This document shows, in pieces, positions 27,686 through 35,627 of a stretch of DNA of 64,000 bases (its first letter is position 1; the number at the start of each line of letters is the position of its first letter). The stretch comes from Thermosipho atlanticus DSM 15807 (GTDB lineage: Bacteria; Thermotogota; Thermotogae; Thermotogales; Fervidobacteriaceae). The notes below the pieces were generated by a model. It saw only the letters and a program-made list of their open reading frames with translations, searched no databases and had not been told where the DNA came from. The translations under genes and the position numbers were made by a program. The stretch covers positions 186,001 through 250,000 of the forward strand of contig NZ_FQXN01000002.1 in the NCBI RefSeq assembly GCF_900129985.1, given 5' to 3'.

Positions 27686-29078
27686 AACAGAAGATTTCAG
27701 AGAGTTTTCTTATGTAAAAAAGTATAGTGATTCAGAGAAAAGGTTTAAAAAGTTTAATGGCAACCAAGAGGTTGCCTTAATTTTTCCTAATAATTACAAA
27801 GTTGCTTCTGCTTCCTTAGCTTGGAGCTGGGTTCAACAGCTTTTCTGGGAGGAAGGAGTTGCTGTTGAAAGGTTTTTCTATGAAAAATGGTTTAGAAAAT
27901 TTTATTCAATAGAGACTTTTTCTCCTTTAGATCAATTTCGAGTTCTTATGTTTTCATTTCATTTCGAATTAGATTTAGAGAACATAGTGGAGATTTTGAA
28001 TAAATTAGGTATTCCACCACTTGCGGAAATGAGAAAAGAGTATCATCCAACAATAATTATAGGAGGTCCTATAACATTTTTTAACGTTGAGTTGGTTAAA
28101 CCAATTGCTGATATTGTAGTTGTAGGAGATCTAGAGTATAACATTAAGAACGTTTCTGAGGGAATAAAGTTGCTTTTAAGAAATAAAAAGGAAGGATTGA
28201 AATATTTTGAATTAGTTGATAATATATTGTCAAATATATTAAACTCAAGAGGTGTTTTAAGTTTAAAAAATTATGATATAAAACAAAAATTTCCTGTGTC
28301 ACATTTTATTACACCATATTCAGAATTTAAAAATAAAAGGCTTATTGAAATTGGACGAGGTTGTATAAGAAGGTGTGCATTTTGTGTAATGGGACACACA
28401 AAAAAACCCGTGAAATTTGTACCACCTGAAGTTATTGAAGATTTCTTAAGAAAAGAAAAAAGCTCTATAGGAATAATAAGTGCAACGATAACTGATTATC
28501 CTTGGTTGGACAAATTGTTAAATATTTTAGAGAATTATAAGATAGAATTTTCGGTTTCTTCAATGAGAGCAGACAAAATTACCGATAGATTGTTGGGCCT
28601 TTTGAAGAAAAGTGGTCAGAAGACGTTTACTATTGCTCCTGAAGGTGTTTCTCAAAAAATTAGAAATATTATTTTAAAAGATATTTCTACTGAACATTTA
28701 ATAAATGCTCTAGAAATTGGTAGAAAGAACAATTTTAAAAATGTGAAACTTTATTATATTGTAGGATTTGAAGAGGAAACCCAAGAGGATTACGAAGAGT
28801 TGAAAAAATTTATTGAATTTGTGAAGAAAATGGGGTACAACGATATTTCAATAAGTGTTAATCCATTAATTCCGAAAAAAAACACACCATTTTATAATCG
28901 TAAATTAATAAGTGAAAAAGAATACAATAGGTTGATAAAATGGTTGAGAATGAATATTCGTGGTGTAAAGTTCAATTTTGAAAGTTATAGATTTTCAAAA
29001 AAGCAATATTTATATAATACTTTTGATGAAGAAGAAGTAAAACGTTTAGTGTTGAGATTCTATAATAAAAACAATTAA
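27669..29078 (+). CDS. B12-binding-type radical SAM protein (YgiQ/TIGR03960-like group)
   Basis: 469 residues. N-terminal region (ALIFPNNYKVASASLAWSWVQQLF, TIIIGGPITFFNVELVKPIADIVVVGD) resembles a cobalamin-binding-like Rossmann domain, followed by the radical SAM core with the cluster motif C-IRR-C-AF-C in IGRGCIRRCAFCVMG, and KTFTIAPEGVSQKIRN plus KLYYIVGFEEETQEDYEEL later in the barrel. It is a paralogue of the protein at 39783, which is longer at both ends. Reaction unknown. TTG start at 27669 with AGGAGG upstream. Last gene of the tilS-ftsH operon, converging on the nitronate monooxygenase gene with 3 bases between stops. Confidence 0.82.
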   Translation: MRRPRRTEDFREFSYVKKYSDSEKRFKKFNGNQEVALIFPNNYKVASASLAWSWVQQLFWEEGVAVERFFYEKWFRKFYSIETFSPLDQFRVLMFSFHFELDLENIVEILNKLGIPPLAEMRKEYHPTIIIGGPITFFNVELVKPIADIVVVGDLEYNIKNVSEGIKLLLRNKKEGLKYFELVDNILSNILNSRGVLSLKNYDIKQKFPVSHFITPYSEFKNKRLIEIGRGCIRRCAFCVMGHTKKPVKFVPPEVIEDFLRKEKSSIGIISATITDYPWLDKLLNILENYKIEFSVSSMRADKITDRLLGLLKKSGQKTFTIAPEGVSQKIRNIILKDISTEHLINALEIGRKNNFKNVKLYYIVGFEEETQEDYEELKKFIEFVKKMGYNDISISVNPLIPKKNTPFYNRKLISEKEYNRLIKWLRMNIRGVKFNFESYRFSKKQYLYNTFDEEEVKRLVLRFYNKNN

Positions 29079-29081
29079 GAA

Positions 29082-30170
29082 TTATACATTTTGAGCAGTC
29101 AAAAAGAACTCATTTAATAATTCTTTTATTAATTTTTTTACAGAAGTTATTTTGTTTATCCTATATGCATTTTCTCCAGCAAAAGCAAATCCGTTTTCGA
29201 GAAAACCAAGTTTAGCATTGGTCAATGCTTTTGCTATACAATAAGGAGCTTTTTTAAAATTGCAGGTTTTCAAACATTTCCAGTAGCATTTTACAGGCTT
29301 GGTAATTCCTTTTGTTACTAATTCTATAAATTTGTTTTTAATAGCTCTACCTGGAAGTCCAACAGGACTATCAATTATCACTATGTCCTCTTTCTTGCAA
29401 TTAATATATGTTTGCTTAAATTCATCAGATGCGTCACATTCAAATGTTGCAACGAATCTTGTAGCCATTTGCACGCCATCGGCCCCTAATTTTAAAAATT
29501 TGTATACGTCAGCCCCATTAAAAATACCTCCAGCAGCTATTACTGGAATGTCTTTGTTATATTTATTTTTGTATATTTCCAAGGCTTTTTTAACATCGAG
29601 TAAAATTTTTTCTAGCGAAAAATTTGGATCAAACAATTGTTCTTTTTTAAAGCCAAGATGCCCACCTGCTTTAGGTCCTTCAACTACTACTGCGTCTGGT
29701 ATAATCTTATACTTTTTGTCCCAATATTTGAAAATTACATCTACAGCCCTTTTTGAGGAAACTATTACACCAATTTTTGTATTAGACTTTTTAAGTTCTT
29801 CAATTGGGATTTCCAGGGGAAGTCCGGCACCGAGAAATGCAATATCTATTTTTTCACGTATAGCTGTTTTTAGAAGCTCGTAATAATCTGTGAGTGCTAC
29901 CATAATATTTACTCCTATTATTCCGTTTGTTAATTTTCTTGCTTTCCTTATTTCATTAATCAAGGCTCGTTGATTTGCTTCCTTGAAGTTAGTTTCAAAA
30001 TCTTTTTCTAGCATTCCAATACCAGCGGCACCAATTACACCAATTCCACCTTCATTTGCAACAGCAGAAGCGAGACCAGAAAGGGAAATTCCCACACTCA
30101 TTCCACCCTGAATTATTGGAATTTTTGTTTTTAAATCACCAATACGCAGTTTTGGAATATTATTAATCAT
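29082..30170 (-). CDS. Nitronate monooxygenase / 2-nitropropane dioxygenase family flavoprotein
   Basis: About 362 residues, an FMN-binding TIM barrel. Visible: IPIIQGGMSVGISLSGLASAVANEGG at the N-terminus, GVNIMVAL, VVEGPKAGGHLG with the active-site His, PVIAAGGIFNGADVYKFLKLGADGVQMATRFV, the FMN phosphate site. It also has a cysteine-rich stretch (CYWKCLKTCNFKKAPYCI) seen in one subgroup, also related to FabK enoyl-ACP reductases. It may detoxify nitronates or reduce enoyl-ACP; sequence alone does not decide. ATG 30170 follows GGAGG by 7 bases. Confidence 0.85.
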   Translation of the reverse strand: MINNIPKLRIGDLKTKIPIIQGGMSVGISLSGLASAVANEGGIGVIGAAGIGMLEKDFETNFKEANQRALINEIRKARKLTNGIIGVNIMVALTDYYELLKTAIREKIDIAFLGAGLPLEIPIEELKKSNTKIGVIVSSKRAVDVIFKYWDKKYKIIPDAVVVEGPKAGGHLGFKKEQLFDPNFSLEKILLDVKKALEIYKNKYNKDIPVIAAGGIFNGADVYKFLKLGADGVQMATRFVATFECDASDEFKQTYINCKKEDIVIIDSPVGLPGRAIKNKFIELVTKGITKPVKCYWKCLKTCNFKKAPYCIAKALTNAKLGFLENGFAFAGENAYRINKITSVKKLIKELLNEFFLTAQNV

Positions 30171-30201
30171 AAATACACCTCCGTAATTAATTGTCAATAA
30201 A

Positions 30202-30230
30202 ATTATACTACATTAACTTTCTTAAAGCAA
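30202..30230 (-). promoter_or_regulatory. Promoter for nitronate monooxygenase gene
   Basis: Read on the minus strand: TTGCTT (30230-30225), 17-base spacer, TATAAT (30207-30202), about 32 bases before the start codon. Consensus-like sigma-70-type promoter. Confidence 0.7.
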
Positions 30231-30350
30231 ATTAATTTTATAATTATGCAATAATGCTTTAAATATGCGCATTGTTTGAATTTATTGTTGTAAGTTAATG
30301 TTTAAGTATTTGAATTTATACTTAAATTTATAATAAATATCCAAGATATA

Positions 30351-30378
30351 TTGACTAATTTAGATTTTGTGGTAGAAT
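30351..30378 (+). promoter_or_regulatory. Promoter for tRNA-Leu
   Basis: TTGACT (30351-30356), 16-base spacer, TAGAAT (30373-30378); the tRNA begins 14 bases after the -10 box, so transcription would start a few bases before the mature 5' end. Confidence 0.65.
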
Positions 30379-30391
30379 TTTAAACGATGGC

Positions 30392-30481
30392 GCCGGGGTG
30401 GCGGAATTGGGAGACGCAGCGGACTTAAAATCCGCTGGGGGTTACACCTCCGTGTCGGTTCGAGTCCGATCCCCGGCACCA
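30392..30481 (+). tRNA. tRNA-Leu (anticodon TAA)
   Basis: 90-base class II tRNA. Acceptor stem GCCGGGG pairs with CCCCGGC, followed by discriminator A and an encoded CCA. The anticodon loop CTTAAAA sits on a GCGGA/TCCGC stem, giving anticodon TAA. A long variable arm (GGGGGTTACACCTCC) and the T-arm TCGGTTCGAGTCCGA are present. Has its own promoter upstream. Confidence 0.97.
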
Positions 30482-30482
30482 C

Positions 30483-30510
30483 TTGAAAATAATGTTTTTT
30501 AGGGTATAAT
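30483..30510 (+). promoter_or_regulatory. Promoter for initiator tRNA
   Basis: TTGAAA (30483-30488), 16-base spacer, TATAAT (30505-30510), 12 bases before the tRNA 5' end. It lies just after the tRNA-Leu CCA end, so the two tRNAs can be transcribed independently. Confidence 0.7.
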
Positions 30511-30522
30511 AATTATAGACGG

Positions 30523-30599
<77 letters not shown>

Positions 30600-30601
30600 G
30601 A

Positions 30602-30629
30602 AAAAGGAGCGGTAATTCCGCTCCTTTTT
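30602..30629 (+). terminator. Intrinsic terminator after tRNA-fMet
   Basis: Stem AAGGAGCGG / CCGCTCCTT with a 5-base loop (TAATT), followed by a T run. Starts 3-5 bases after the tRNA CCA. Confidence 0.9.
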
Positions 30630-30654
30630 ATTAATTTGATAAGGTGGGGATATA

Positions 30655-31821
30655 TTGAGAGGTTATTTTCATAAATATCATGTTTTCTCAAATATATTTT
30701 CAATTTTAGCTTACCTTTTATCCTCATTTATAAATTCAACTGCTGCAAGGATGAATTTATCGTATTCCATAATTGGTGCTATAAATTTTGTTGGTGCCAC
30801 ATCGTATGTTGTTGGAAGTTTAAGTTTTGGGCATATTGGAGATAAATTTGGGCATAAAAAATTCATATTTATATCGACTATTATTTTTTCAATTTTCATT
30901 ATTATTTCCCTACAATTTTCTGGTATTGTATTTTTGTTTTTTCTAGCCATAGTTTCCAACCTTTTTTTTGGAAGTTTTTATCCTCAAATAGAGGGATTAA
31001 TTGCTAAAAGTGAAAGTTCCTTGAAAATAGATCATTCTAAAATTACAATGAGGTTTAATCTTTCATGGAGCTCTGGAAATATTTTAGGAATGGCTTTTGG
31101 GCCTTTTTTGACTGTAAAAACCCCCTATTTGATATTTTGGTATGGAATTCTTTTAAATTTAATCTCAAGTTTTATTATTTGGCGAGATTATAATAAAAAT
31201 GGAGATAAGATTCATTTTATCCCAGCTCGCAAATTGATAAATGAAAAACTGATAATCGATTTTCCCAATATAAGAAAATATAGAAGAGCTTATAGATTAA
31301 CTTTATTTTTTTCGGGACTTTTATATACTTCAATATTATCTTTATTCCCAAAAGTTATAAGTCTGTCAGGTATTTCCCTGAGTTTCACAGGTTTTATAAT
31401 AGTTTTTGCAAATATAGCAGTGTTTTTTGTCTTTATTGTACTTGGAAAAATCAATATATGGGCAGGAAGACCAAAAATTTCATTTTTGTTTTTGTTAGTT
31501 TTGCCAATAACATCAGTCTTGATGTTTTTAAAAATGACGCCAGTTTTGTTTGTCATTTTATCGTTCCTGGGTGGAATGTGCTATGCTATTCCATACACAT
31601 TTGCCATATTTTATGGTCTAAGTTCGCAGGAAAACGACCAAGGAAAACAAGGAGGGTTTCACGAAGCAACGATTGGAATGCTTTTTGGATTTGGACCACT
31701 GATTGGAGGATTTTTTTTAGATATTTTTCAAAATATGTATGGTTTAGGTATTATGGGAATAATTTTATCCATTATTGTTACAGTAATACAAATAAAATTT
31801 ATTAAAAGTTTAAATCTATGA
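30655..31821 (+). CDS. Major facilitator superfamily transporter
   Basis: 388 residues with about twelve transmembrane helices. The MFS loop 2-3 motif is recognisable as GHIGDKFGHKKF, and a weaker second-half counterpart follows the sixth helix. A charged loop (SESSLKIDHSKIT) divides the first half. Late helices contain GGFHEATIGMLFGFGPLIGGFF. Substrate unknown; probably a sugar or drug/H+ antiporter-like carrier. TTG start at 30655 with GGTGGGG 6-12 bases upstream. Stands alone after the tRNA terminator and converges on the HD-GYP gene. Confidence 0.85.
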   Translation: MRGYFHKYHVFSNIFSILAYLLSSFINSTAARMNLSYSIIGAINFVGATSYVVGSLSFGHIGDKFGHKKFIFISTIIFSIFIIISLQFSGIVFLFFLAIVSNLFFGSFYPQIEGLIAKSESSLKIDHSKITMRFNLSWSSGNILGMAFGPFLTVKTPYLIFWYGILLNLISSFIIWRDYNKNGDKIHFIPARKLINEKLIIDFPNIRKYRRAYRLTLFFSGLLYTSILSLFPKVISLSGISLSFTGFIIVFANIAVFFVFIVLGKINIWAGRPKISFLFLLVLPITSVLMFLKMTPVLFVILSFLGGMCYAIPYTFAIFYGLSSQENDQGKQGGFHEATIGMLFGFGPLIGGFFLDIFQNMYGLGIMGIILSIIVTVIQIKFIKSLNL

Positions 31822-31843
31822 TTGAAATTTTTTTCTAACAATT

Positions 31844-33181
31844 TTATTTAATTTTGTTTGATAATAAACTGTTTAACTCGTCTTTTGTGAGTATCTTTGA
31901 TAAAAAAGTAACATTTTCAAAAGAGTATCCTTCGTTTATCATCTCTTTTAATATATTGACAATCATTTTATTTATTTTCCTATTTTCGACCATTTTATCC
32001 AAAATTTCAAATGCTTTAGTAGTTGGAATTTTGTTTCTGTATGGCCTTTCTTCTGTTAGTGCAACAAAGATATCAACTACTTGAAGTAGTTGAGCTAATA
32101 TAGGAAGTTGACTTTCTGTAAAACCGTATGGATACCCGGAACCATCTAACCTTTCATGATGAGCTGCACTGATACTCACAATTTCATTTAATTCAGAGTA
32201 TTTTTCAAGGAGTAGTCGTGTAAATACAATATGTTGTTTCATTATAAACATTTCACAAGTGGGTAGTTTTCCTGGATGGTGTAAAATTTTTAGTGGAGTT
32301 TTAATTTTTCCAAGATCATGAAGAAGACCAGCAGTGTACATGAGAAGAGCATCATACTTTGATTCTGTAATTCTAAATGTCAGATCTCGTGCAAGTGCAG
32401 CAATTGATGAAGAATGCCTATATGTAAATAGTGATCTGAAGTCTATTAATGCAGCAATAATTTCAAAAAAATTTGTAGCTATATCAAGAGAAATTCTTCT
32501 CTGTTCAAGTGCAAATAATTTAAAGAATTTTTCTGGATGTTGATTGCTGAATATGTGTGCCATATCTTCGAGATTGCTCAGTAAATCATTAACTGCGTCT
32601 AGGACTATTTGTTTTAAATTAAACTTATTTATTAACTTTTTTAAATAGCATACATTTTCATTTATATTTGAAAATTGTCCAGCTCTTATTGCAAGACTAA
32701 TTTTGTCAGCAATAAATAAAATGTTAGAAATGAGAGATACTTTAGGCTTTGAATTGTCTTTAATTGGGTTATGGTGGTGAAGAATAGCCAGCAAATATTC
32801 TTCAGAAAGTCTTGGAACTTTTGTGTAATTTAAAGCTTTAAATGAGATAAGTGCATAATGTACTTTATCAGCCATATTGTCAAAATTGGGTAAGGTATTG
32901 AAGACATAATAACCTTCAGGATCAAAAGTTACCGTTATTCTATCCATTGGTATTGTTTCTCTCATAAATGCAAATCCTAAATCATGAAAAAAACCGGCTA
33001 TAAATGTTTGTTGAATATCTTCGGTATTGTTATTAATTCTTTTCATGATAAGCGCTGAAATCTTTGCAACGTCAAGACTATGGATAGCTAAATCGGGAAA
33101 AACCTCTTTACACAGTTGGAAAAACATATCGTACAAATACCACTCTGGAATAGATTTAAAACAAGTTTCCATATTTTCCAT
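31844..33181 (-). CDS. Tandem HD / HD-GYP phosphodiesterase (cyclic dinucleotide type)
   Basis: 445 residues with two HD-superfamily halves. The N-terminal half (about 1-200) has HSLDVAKISAL, GFFHDLGF and LHHHNP, a partly kept HD site. The C-terminal half (about 250-430) is a full HD-GYP: YRHSSSIAALA, GLLHDLGKIKTP, KQHIVFTRLLLEK, SAAHHERLDGSGYPYG and VVDIFVALTEERPYR. HD-GYP domains cut cyclic di-GMP (and, in some HD/HD-GYP hybrids, 3',3'-cGAMP) using a di-iron centre. No sensor or membrane segment is visible. ATG 33181 has GAGGAG upstream; the longer TTG start at 33196 is less likely. Confidence 0.88.
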   Translation of the reverse strand: MENMETCFKSIPEWYLYDMFFQLCKEVFPDLAIHSLDVAKISALIMKRINNNTEDIQQTFIAGFFHDLGFAFMRETIPMDRITVTFDPEGYYVFNTLPNFDNMADKVHYALISFKALNYTKVPRLSEEYLLAILHHHNPIKDNSKPKVSLISNILFIADKISLAIRAGQFSNINENVCYLKKLINKFNLKQIVLDAVNDLLSNLEDMAHIFSNQHPEKFFKLFALEQRRISLDIATNFFEIIAALIDFRSLFTYRHSSSIAALARDLTFRITESKYDALLMYTAGLLHDLGKIKTPLKILHHPGKLPTCEMFIMKQHIVFTRLLLEKYSELNEIVSISAAHHERLDGSGYPYGFTESQLPILAQLLQVVDIFVALTEERPYRNKIPTTKAFEILDKMVENRKINKMIVNILKEMINEGYSFENVTFLSKILTKDELNSLLSNKIK

Positions 33182-33237
33182 ACTTTCACTCCTCAACTCA
33201 ATATTTCTTTAATGTTTACTGAGTTGTTAGCATTACT

Positions 33238-33270
33238 ATTTTACCATTTTTGTTTTGATTAAAACAAAAA
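33238..33270 (-). promoter_or_regulatory. Promoter of HD-GYP gene with an embedded perfect inverted repeat
   Basis: On the minus strand, TTGTTT (33267-33262) and TAAAAT (33243-33238) with an 18-base spacer. The region 33247-33270 is a perfect 10-base inverted repeat, TTTTTGTTTT / AAAACAAAAA around GATT, covering the -35 box and most of the spacer. It could be an operator; the AT-rich arms make chance occurrence possible. Confidence 0.4.
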
Positions 33271-33310
33271 AATTTTAAAGACTCTGTATTTTTCGGCTAT
33301 GTAGGTCGAT

Positions 33311-33631
33311 TTAAAAAATTATACTAAAAGCTATGGCAAATTTTGATTTTTTAAAATTAAGGTTAAAAGAATTAGTTAAAAAAGTTCCATAAATGTCTGC
33401 GAGAAGGTCATAAAGTTCGCACTTTCCTTTTTTCGAAATTAAATCATAAATTTCTTTTCCCAAACCAATTATTAGAGTAAAAAGTGGGGAATGATTTCCA
33501 AGTATGGGTGAGAAAAATGATGAGATCATTAGACTAATATTCAAATGTAAATATTTATCAAGTGGTAAGTTGTAAGAAAAACAATAGGTCAAAGTAAGAA
33601 AAAGTATAATGAAAATAACAAGTTTTTTTAT
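33311..33631 (-). CDS. Small exported YfiM/DUF2279-like protein, apparent ATA start; possibly decaying
   Basis: 106 residues if read from ATA at 33631: a textbook signal peptide (KKLVIFIILFLTLTYCFS) then LPLDKYLHLNISLM, GLGKEIYDL, and ELYDLLADIYGTF. The pattern D-K-x-x-H ... G-x-x-KE-x-D ... D-x-x-AD-x-x-G recalls the predicted periplasmic YfiM/DUF2279 family. The first usual start codon (TTG 33592) lacks a ribosome binding site and removes the signal peptide, whereas GGAGG lies 6 bases before the ATA. The frame is also open upstream into a pseudogene, so the ATA may be a mutated ATG in a locus that is degrading. Confidence 0.5.
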   Translation of the reverse strand: MKKLVIFIILFLTLTYCFSYNLPLDKYLHLNISLMISSFFSPILGNHSPLFTLIIGLGKEIYDLISKKGKCELYDLLADIYGTFLTNSFNLNFKKSKFAIAFSIIF

Positions 33632-33639
33632 TTTACCCC

Positions 33640-34294
33640 TCCTTTCGTAAGCAATAAATGTTCCAGCATTTCTGGTAAATATATTGGGATCAAAATCAAC
33701 ATCATATCCAAGTTTTTACGCAAGTTTATGTGTTATTCTTGGAGCATCGACTATCAATATGCTTTTTTCTAATTTCTTTAACTTTTAAAAATTCCACAAG
33801 TTCAATAAGATACTTTATGTGTATGTTTTTTATGTTATTGTTTGAGAAACCAATAAAGCATTTACTTTAACTTCTAATGCTTTTTTAACAAAATATTCTA
33901 CAGGTATTTGACTTCCTTTGAGTATTCTTTTAAGAGATTGAAAAAATATTTGTTCTTGATAAATGTACTATCTAATCCTTTGCTACCGTTGATTAAATGT
34001 TTTATATTTGCAAAAACTCCTTTTCTAAAGTTTTAAACAAGTCATTTTTAACAATTTTTTTCGAGTATTTTTTGTTTTGCTCTTTTTTGAATAATTTTTA
34101 AAAAGTATTTCATCTCCAAGATTTCTTGTGTGTTTGAAAATATATTTTGCTGTTTTGATTGCCAAATATCTATCAAACATAAATGGAGTGTGAATTGTTT
34201 TTGTCAACATTTCAAGAAGTTGGATATCTTATTTGTCCAGATTGAAAGGGAACAAGTATTTTAAAGGTGCTTTAGAGAAAACTTTTCTAGACAT
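33640..34294 (-). pseudogene. Remnant of a cobalamin-dependent D-ornithine/lysine 5,6-aminomutase-like gene
   Basis: Conceptual translation of the minus strand gives protein-like pieces in changing frames: MSRKVFSKAPLKYLFPFNLDK, a stop, DIQLLEMLTKTIHTPFMFDR and AIKTAKYIFKHTRNLGDEIL, then NIKHLINGSKGLDSTF, then PVEYFVKKALEVKVNALLVSQT, IHIKYLIELVEFLK, and SILIVDAPRITHKLA, a stop, KLGYDVDF. These recall, from memory, the end of the catalytic barrel (..IHTP..DRY...AKYIF..LGDE; ADIKRP.DGGKGL) and the cobalamin-domain tail (..LVS..ITH.. ; GGPR.TH.LAKELGYDAGF) of OraE/KamD-KamE proteins. At least two stops and several frameshifts break it; the DxHxxG B12 motif is not seen. It runs into the signal-peptide gene downstream without a stop. 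Confidence 0.5.
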
Positions 34295-34560
34295 TTAAGC
34301 TTGTGCAAGTTCATACAAAAATTCGTTACCTAATTGATGTCTCTAAACAAAATACTGTATAGAGAATCATTTAGCATTATATCTAATCTTTTGAAAGTTC
34401 TCATTACGACAATTTTGGGTATGCAAAGTTCCAAAGTATATAACTTTACTTGTCTTATATATCTATCAACTTCATACGAAACTTACTTTGTTGCAGGCTT
34501 TTCTAATGAGCATCTGCAAGACTTATGCGAATCTGTGGCATAGCTTTTATTAAATCGCTC
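34281..34560 (-). pseudogene. Possible second gene remnant upstream of the aminomutase-like remnant
   Basis: Minus-strand translation gives protein-like fragments such as VSYEVDRYIRQVKLYT and PKIVVMRTFKRLDIMLNDS, interrupted by stops, and LGNEFLYELAQA ending in TAA that overlaps the ATG of the next remnant (TAAATG), as in an intact operon. Family not recognised; an N-terminal part or partner subunit of the aminomutase is possible. Weak evidence. Confidence 0.25.
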
Positions 34561-34744
34561 CTTTTTGTTTTAAAATGAATTTTTAACACTTTAATGTTAA
34601 CAAAAAAGTTATAAAGACGCAAAATCATTTGCTGAGATTTAACGTCATTTATTGATGCTTATCTTTTTTTATAGTGAGGTTTATTTTGTTTAATTGTTTT
34701 TATTACTGAATATTCGAACTTTTTTGGCTTTTTATAAAAAATGT
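34561..34744. other. Non-coding AT-rich stretch with no visible gene
   Basis: No ORF, repeat or RNA-like structure could be supported here. It lies between the gene remnants and the promoter of the LysM/M23 gene. Confidence 0.5.
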
Positions 34745-34774
34745 TTGCATATTATAATTTTAATATGGTAGAAT
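34745..34774 (+). promoter_or_regulatory. Promoter for LysM/M23 peptidase gene
   Basis: TTGCAT (34745-34750), 18-base spacer, TAGAAT (34769-34774); a second TATAAT lies at about 34753. Starts the long plus-strand gene run that follows. Confidence 0.55.
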
Positions 34775-34806
34775 ATTGTTGCTAAAATTTCTGAAGGAGT
34801 GTTTTG

Positions 34807-35625
34807 ATGAAAAAATATTTATTTGTTATAGTAGTTTTTGTAAATTGTATTGTTTTAGGCAATTTTTTTATAATTAACTATTATTTGCAACCCGGAGACA
34901 CAATATATACCTTATCAAAAAAATTTTCTGTTTCTCCTTCTATTTTGATTGATTGGAATAATGTTGATCCTTATAATTTGAAAATTGGTCAAGTTATAAA
35001 GATTCCACAACCCGAGGGGATAATTTATGAGGTTAAGCAGGGAGATACGTTGTATGATATTTCTCTTAGATTTTTTACTACTATAGATGCAATAAAAAGG
35101 GCAAATGATTTAAAAAATGATTATATTTTTGTTGGGCAAAAATTATTTGTACCTGTAAAAGATATTGGTCTTGCATTTAATGTATATGATAAAAATTTTA
35201 TATGGCCTGTTTTTGGTAGAATTACTTCTACGTATGGTTGGAGAGAACATCCTATATTTCATAAACGGTCCTTTCATACTGGAGTAGACATTGCTGCCCC
35301 TGAAGGAACTCCAATATTTTCGGCAAGTGATGGAGTTGTAGAGTTTGCTGGTGAATATGGCGGATATGGTTTGGCAGTTATTGTTGATTATGGTAAATAT
35401 AAAATTATATATGGACATATGTCTAGAGTGTCGGTATATAAAGGTCAAACAATTTCAAAAGGAGAACTTATTGGGAGAGTAGGTTCAACAGGGTTGAGTA
35501 CAGGTCCACATCTTCATTTTGAAGTTAGAATTGGCAACAAGCATACAAATCCCATGGTTTTTCTCCCGTCTTATAATAGAATGTACGTTTTGAAAAGTGA
35601 TAATGTTTACCTTGGTGGTGAATAA
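34807..35625 (+). CDS. Exported LysM and M23 peptidase (LytM/NlpD-like) protein
   Basis: 272 residues: signal peptide (MKKYLFVIVVFVNCIVLG), two LysM repeats (YYLQPGDTIYTLSKKFSVS..., YEVKQGDTLYDISLRFF...) that bind peptidoglycan, then an M23 domain with HTGVDIAAPEGTPI (His and Asp ligands), GEYGGYGLAVIVDYG, YGHMSRVSV and GPHLHFEVR. The zinc ligands are all present, so it is likely an active endopeptidase that cuts cell-wall cross-links rather than an EnvC/NlpD-type activator. ATG 34807 has AAGGAG 8 bases upstream. prmA follows after 2 bases. Confidence 0.92.
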   Translation: MKKYLFVIVVFVNCIVLGNFFIINYYLQPGDTIYTLSKKFSVSPSILIDWNNVDPYNLKIGQVIKIPQPEGIIYEVKQGDTLYDISLRFFTTIDAIKRANDLKNDYIFVGQKLFVPVKDIGLAFNVYDKNFIWPVFGRITSTYGWREHPIFHKRSFHTGVDIAAPEGTPIFSASDGVVEFAGEYGGYGLAVIVDYGKYKIIYGHMSRVSVYKGQTISKGELIGRVGSTGLSTGPHLHFEVRIGNKHTNPMVFLPSYNRMYVLKSDNVYLGGE

Positions 35626-35627
35626 TT

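Noticed and set aside
34334-34543. A 69-codon plus-strand ORF
   Set aside because: It lies opposite the gene remnants, has no ribosome binding site or recognisable domain, and could equally be the antisense of decayed coding sequence.
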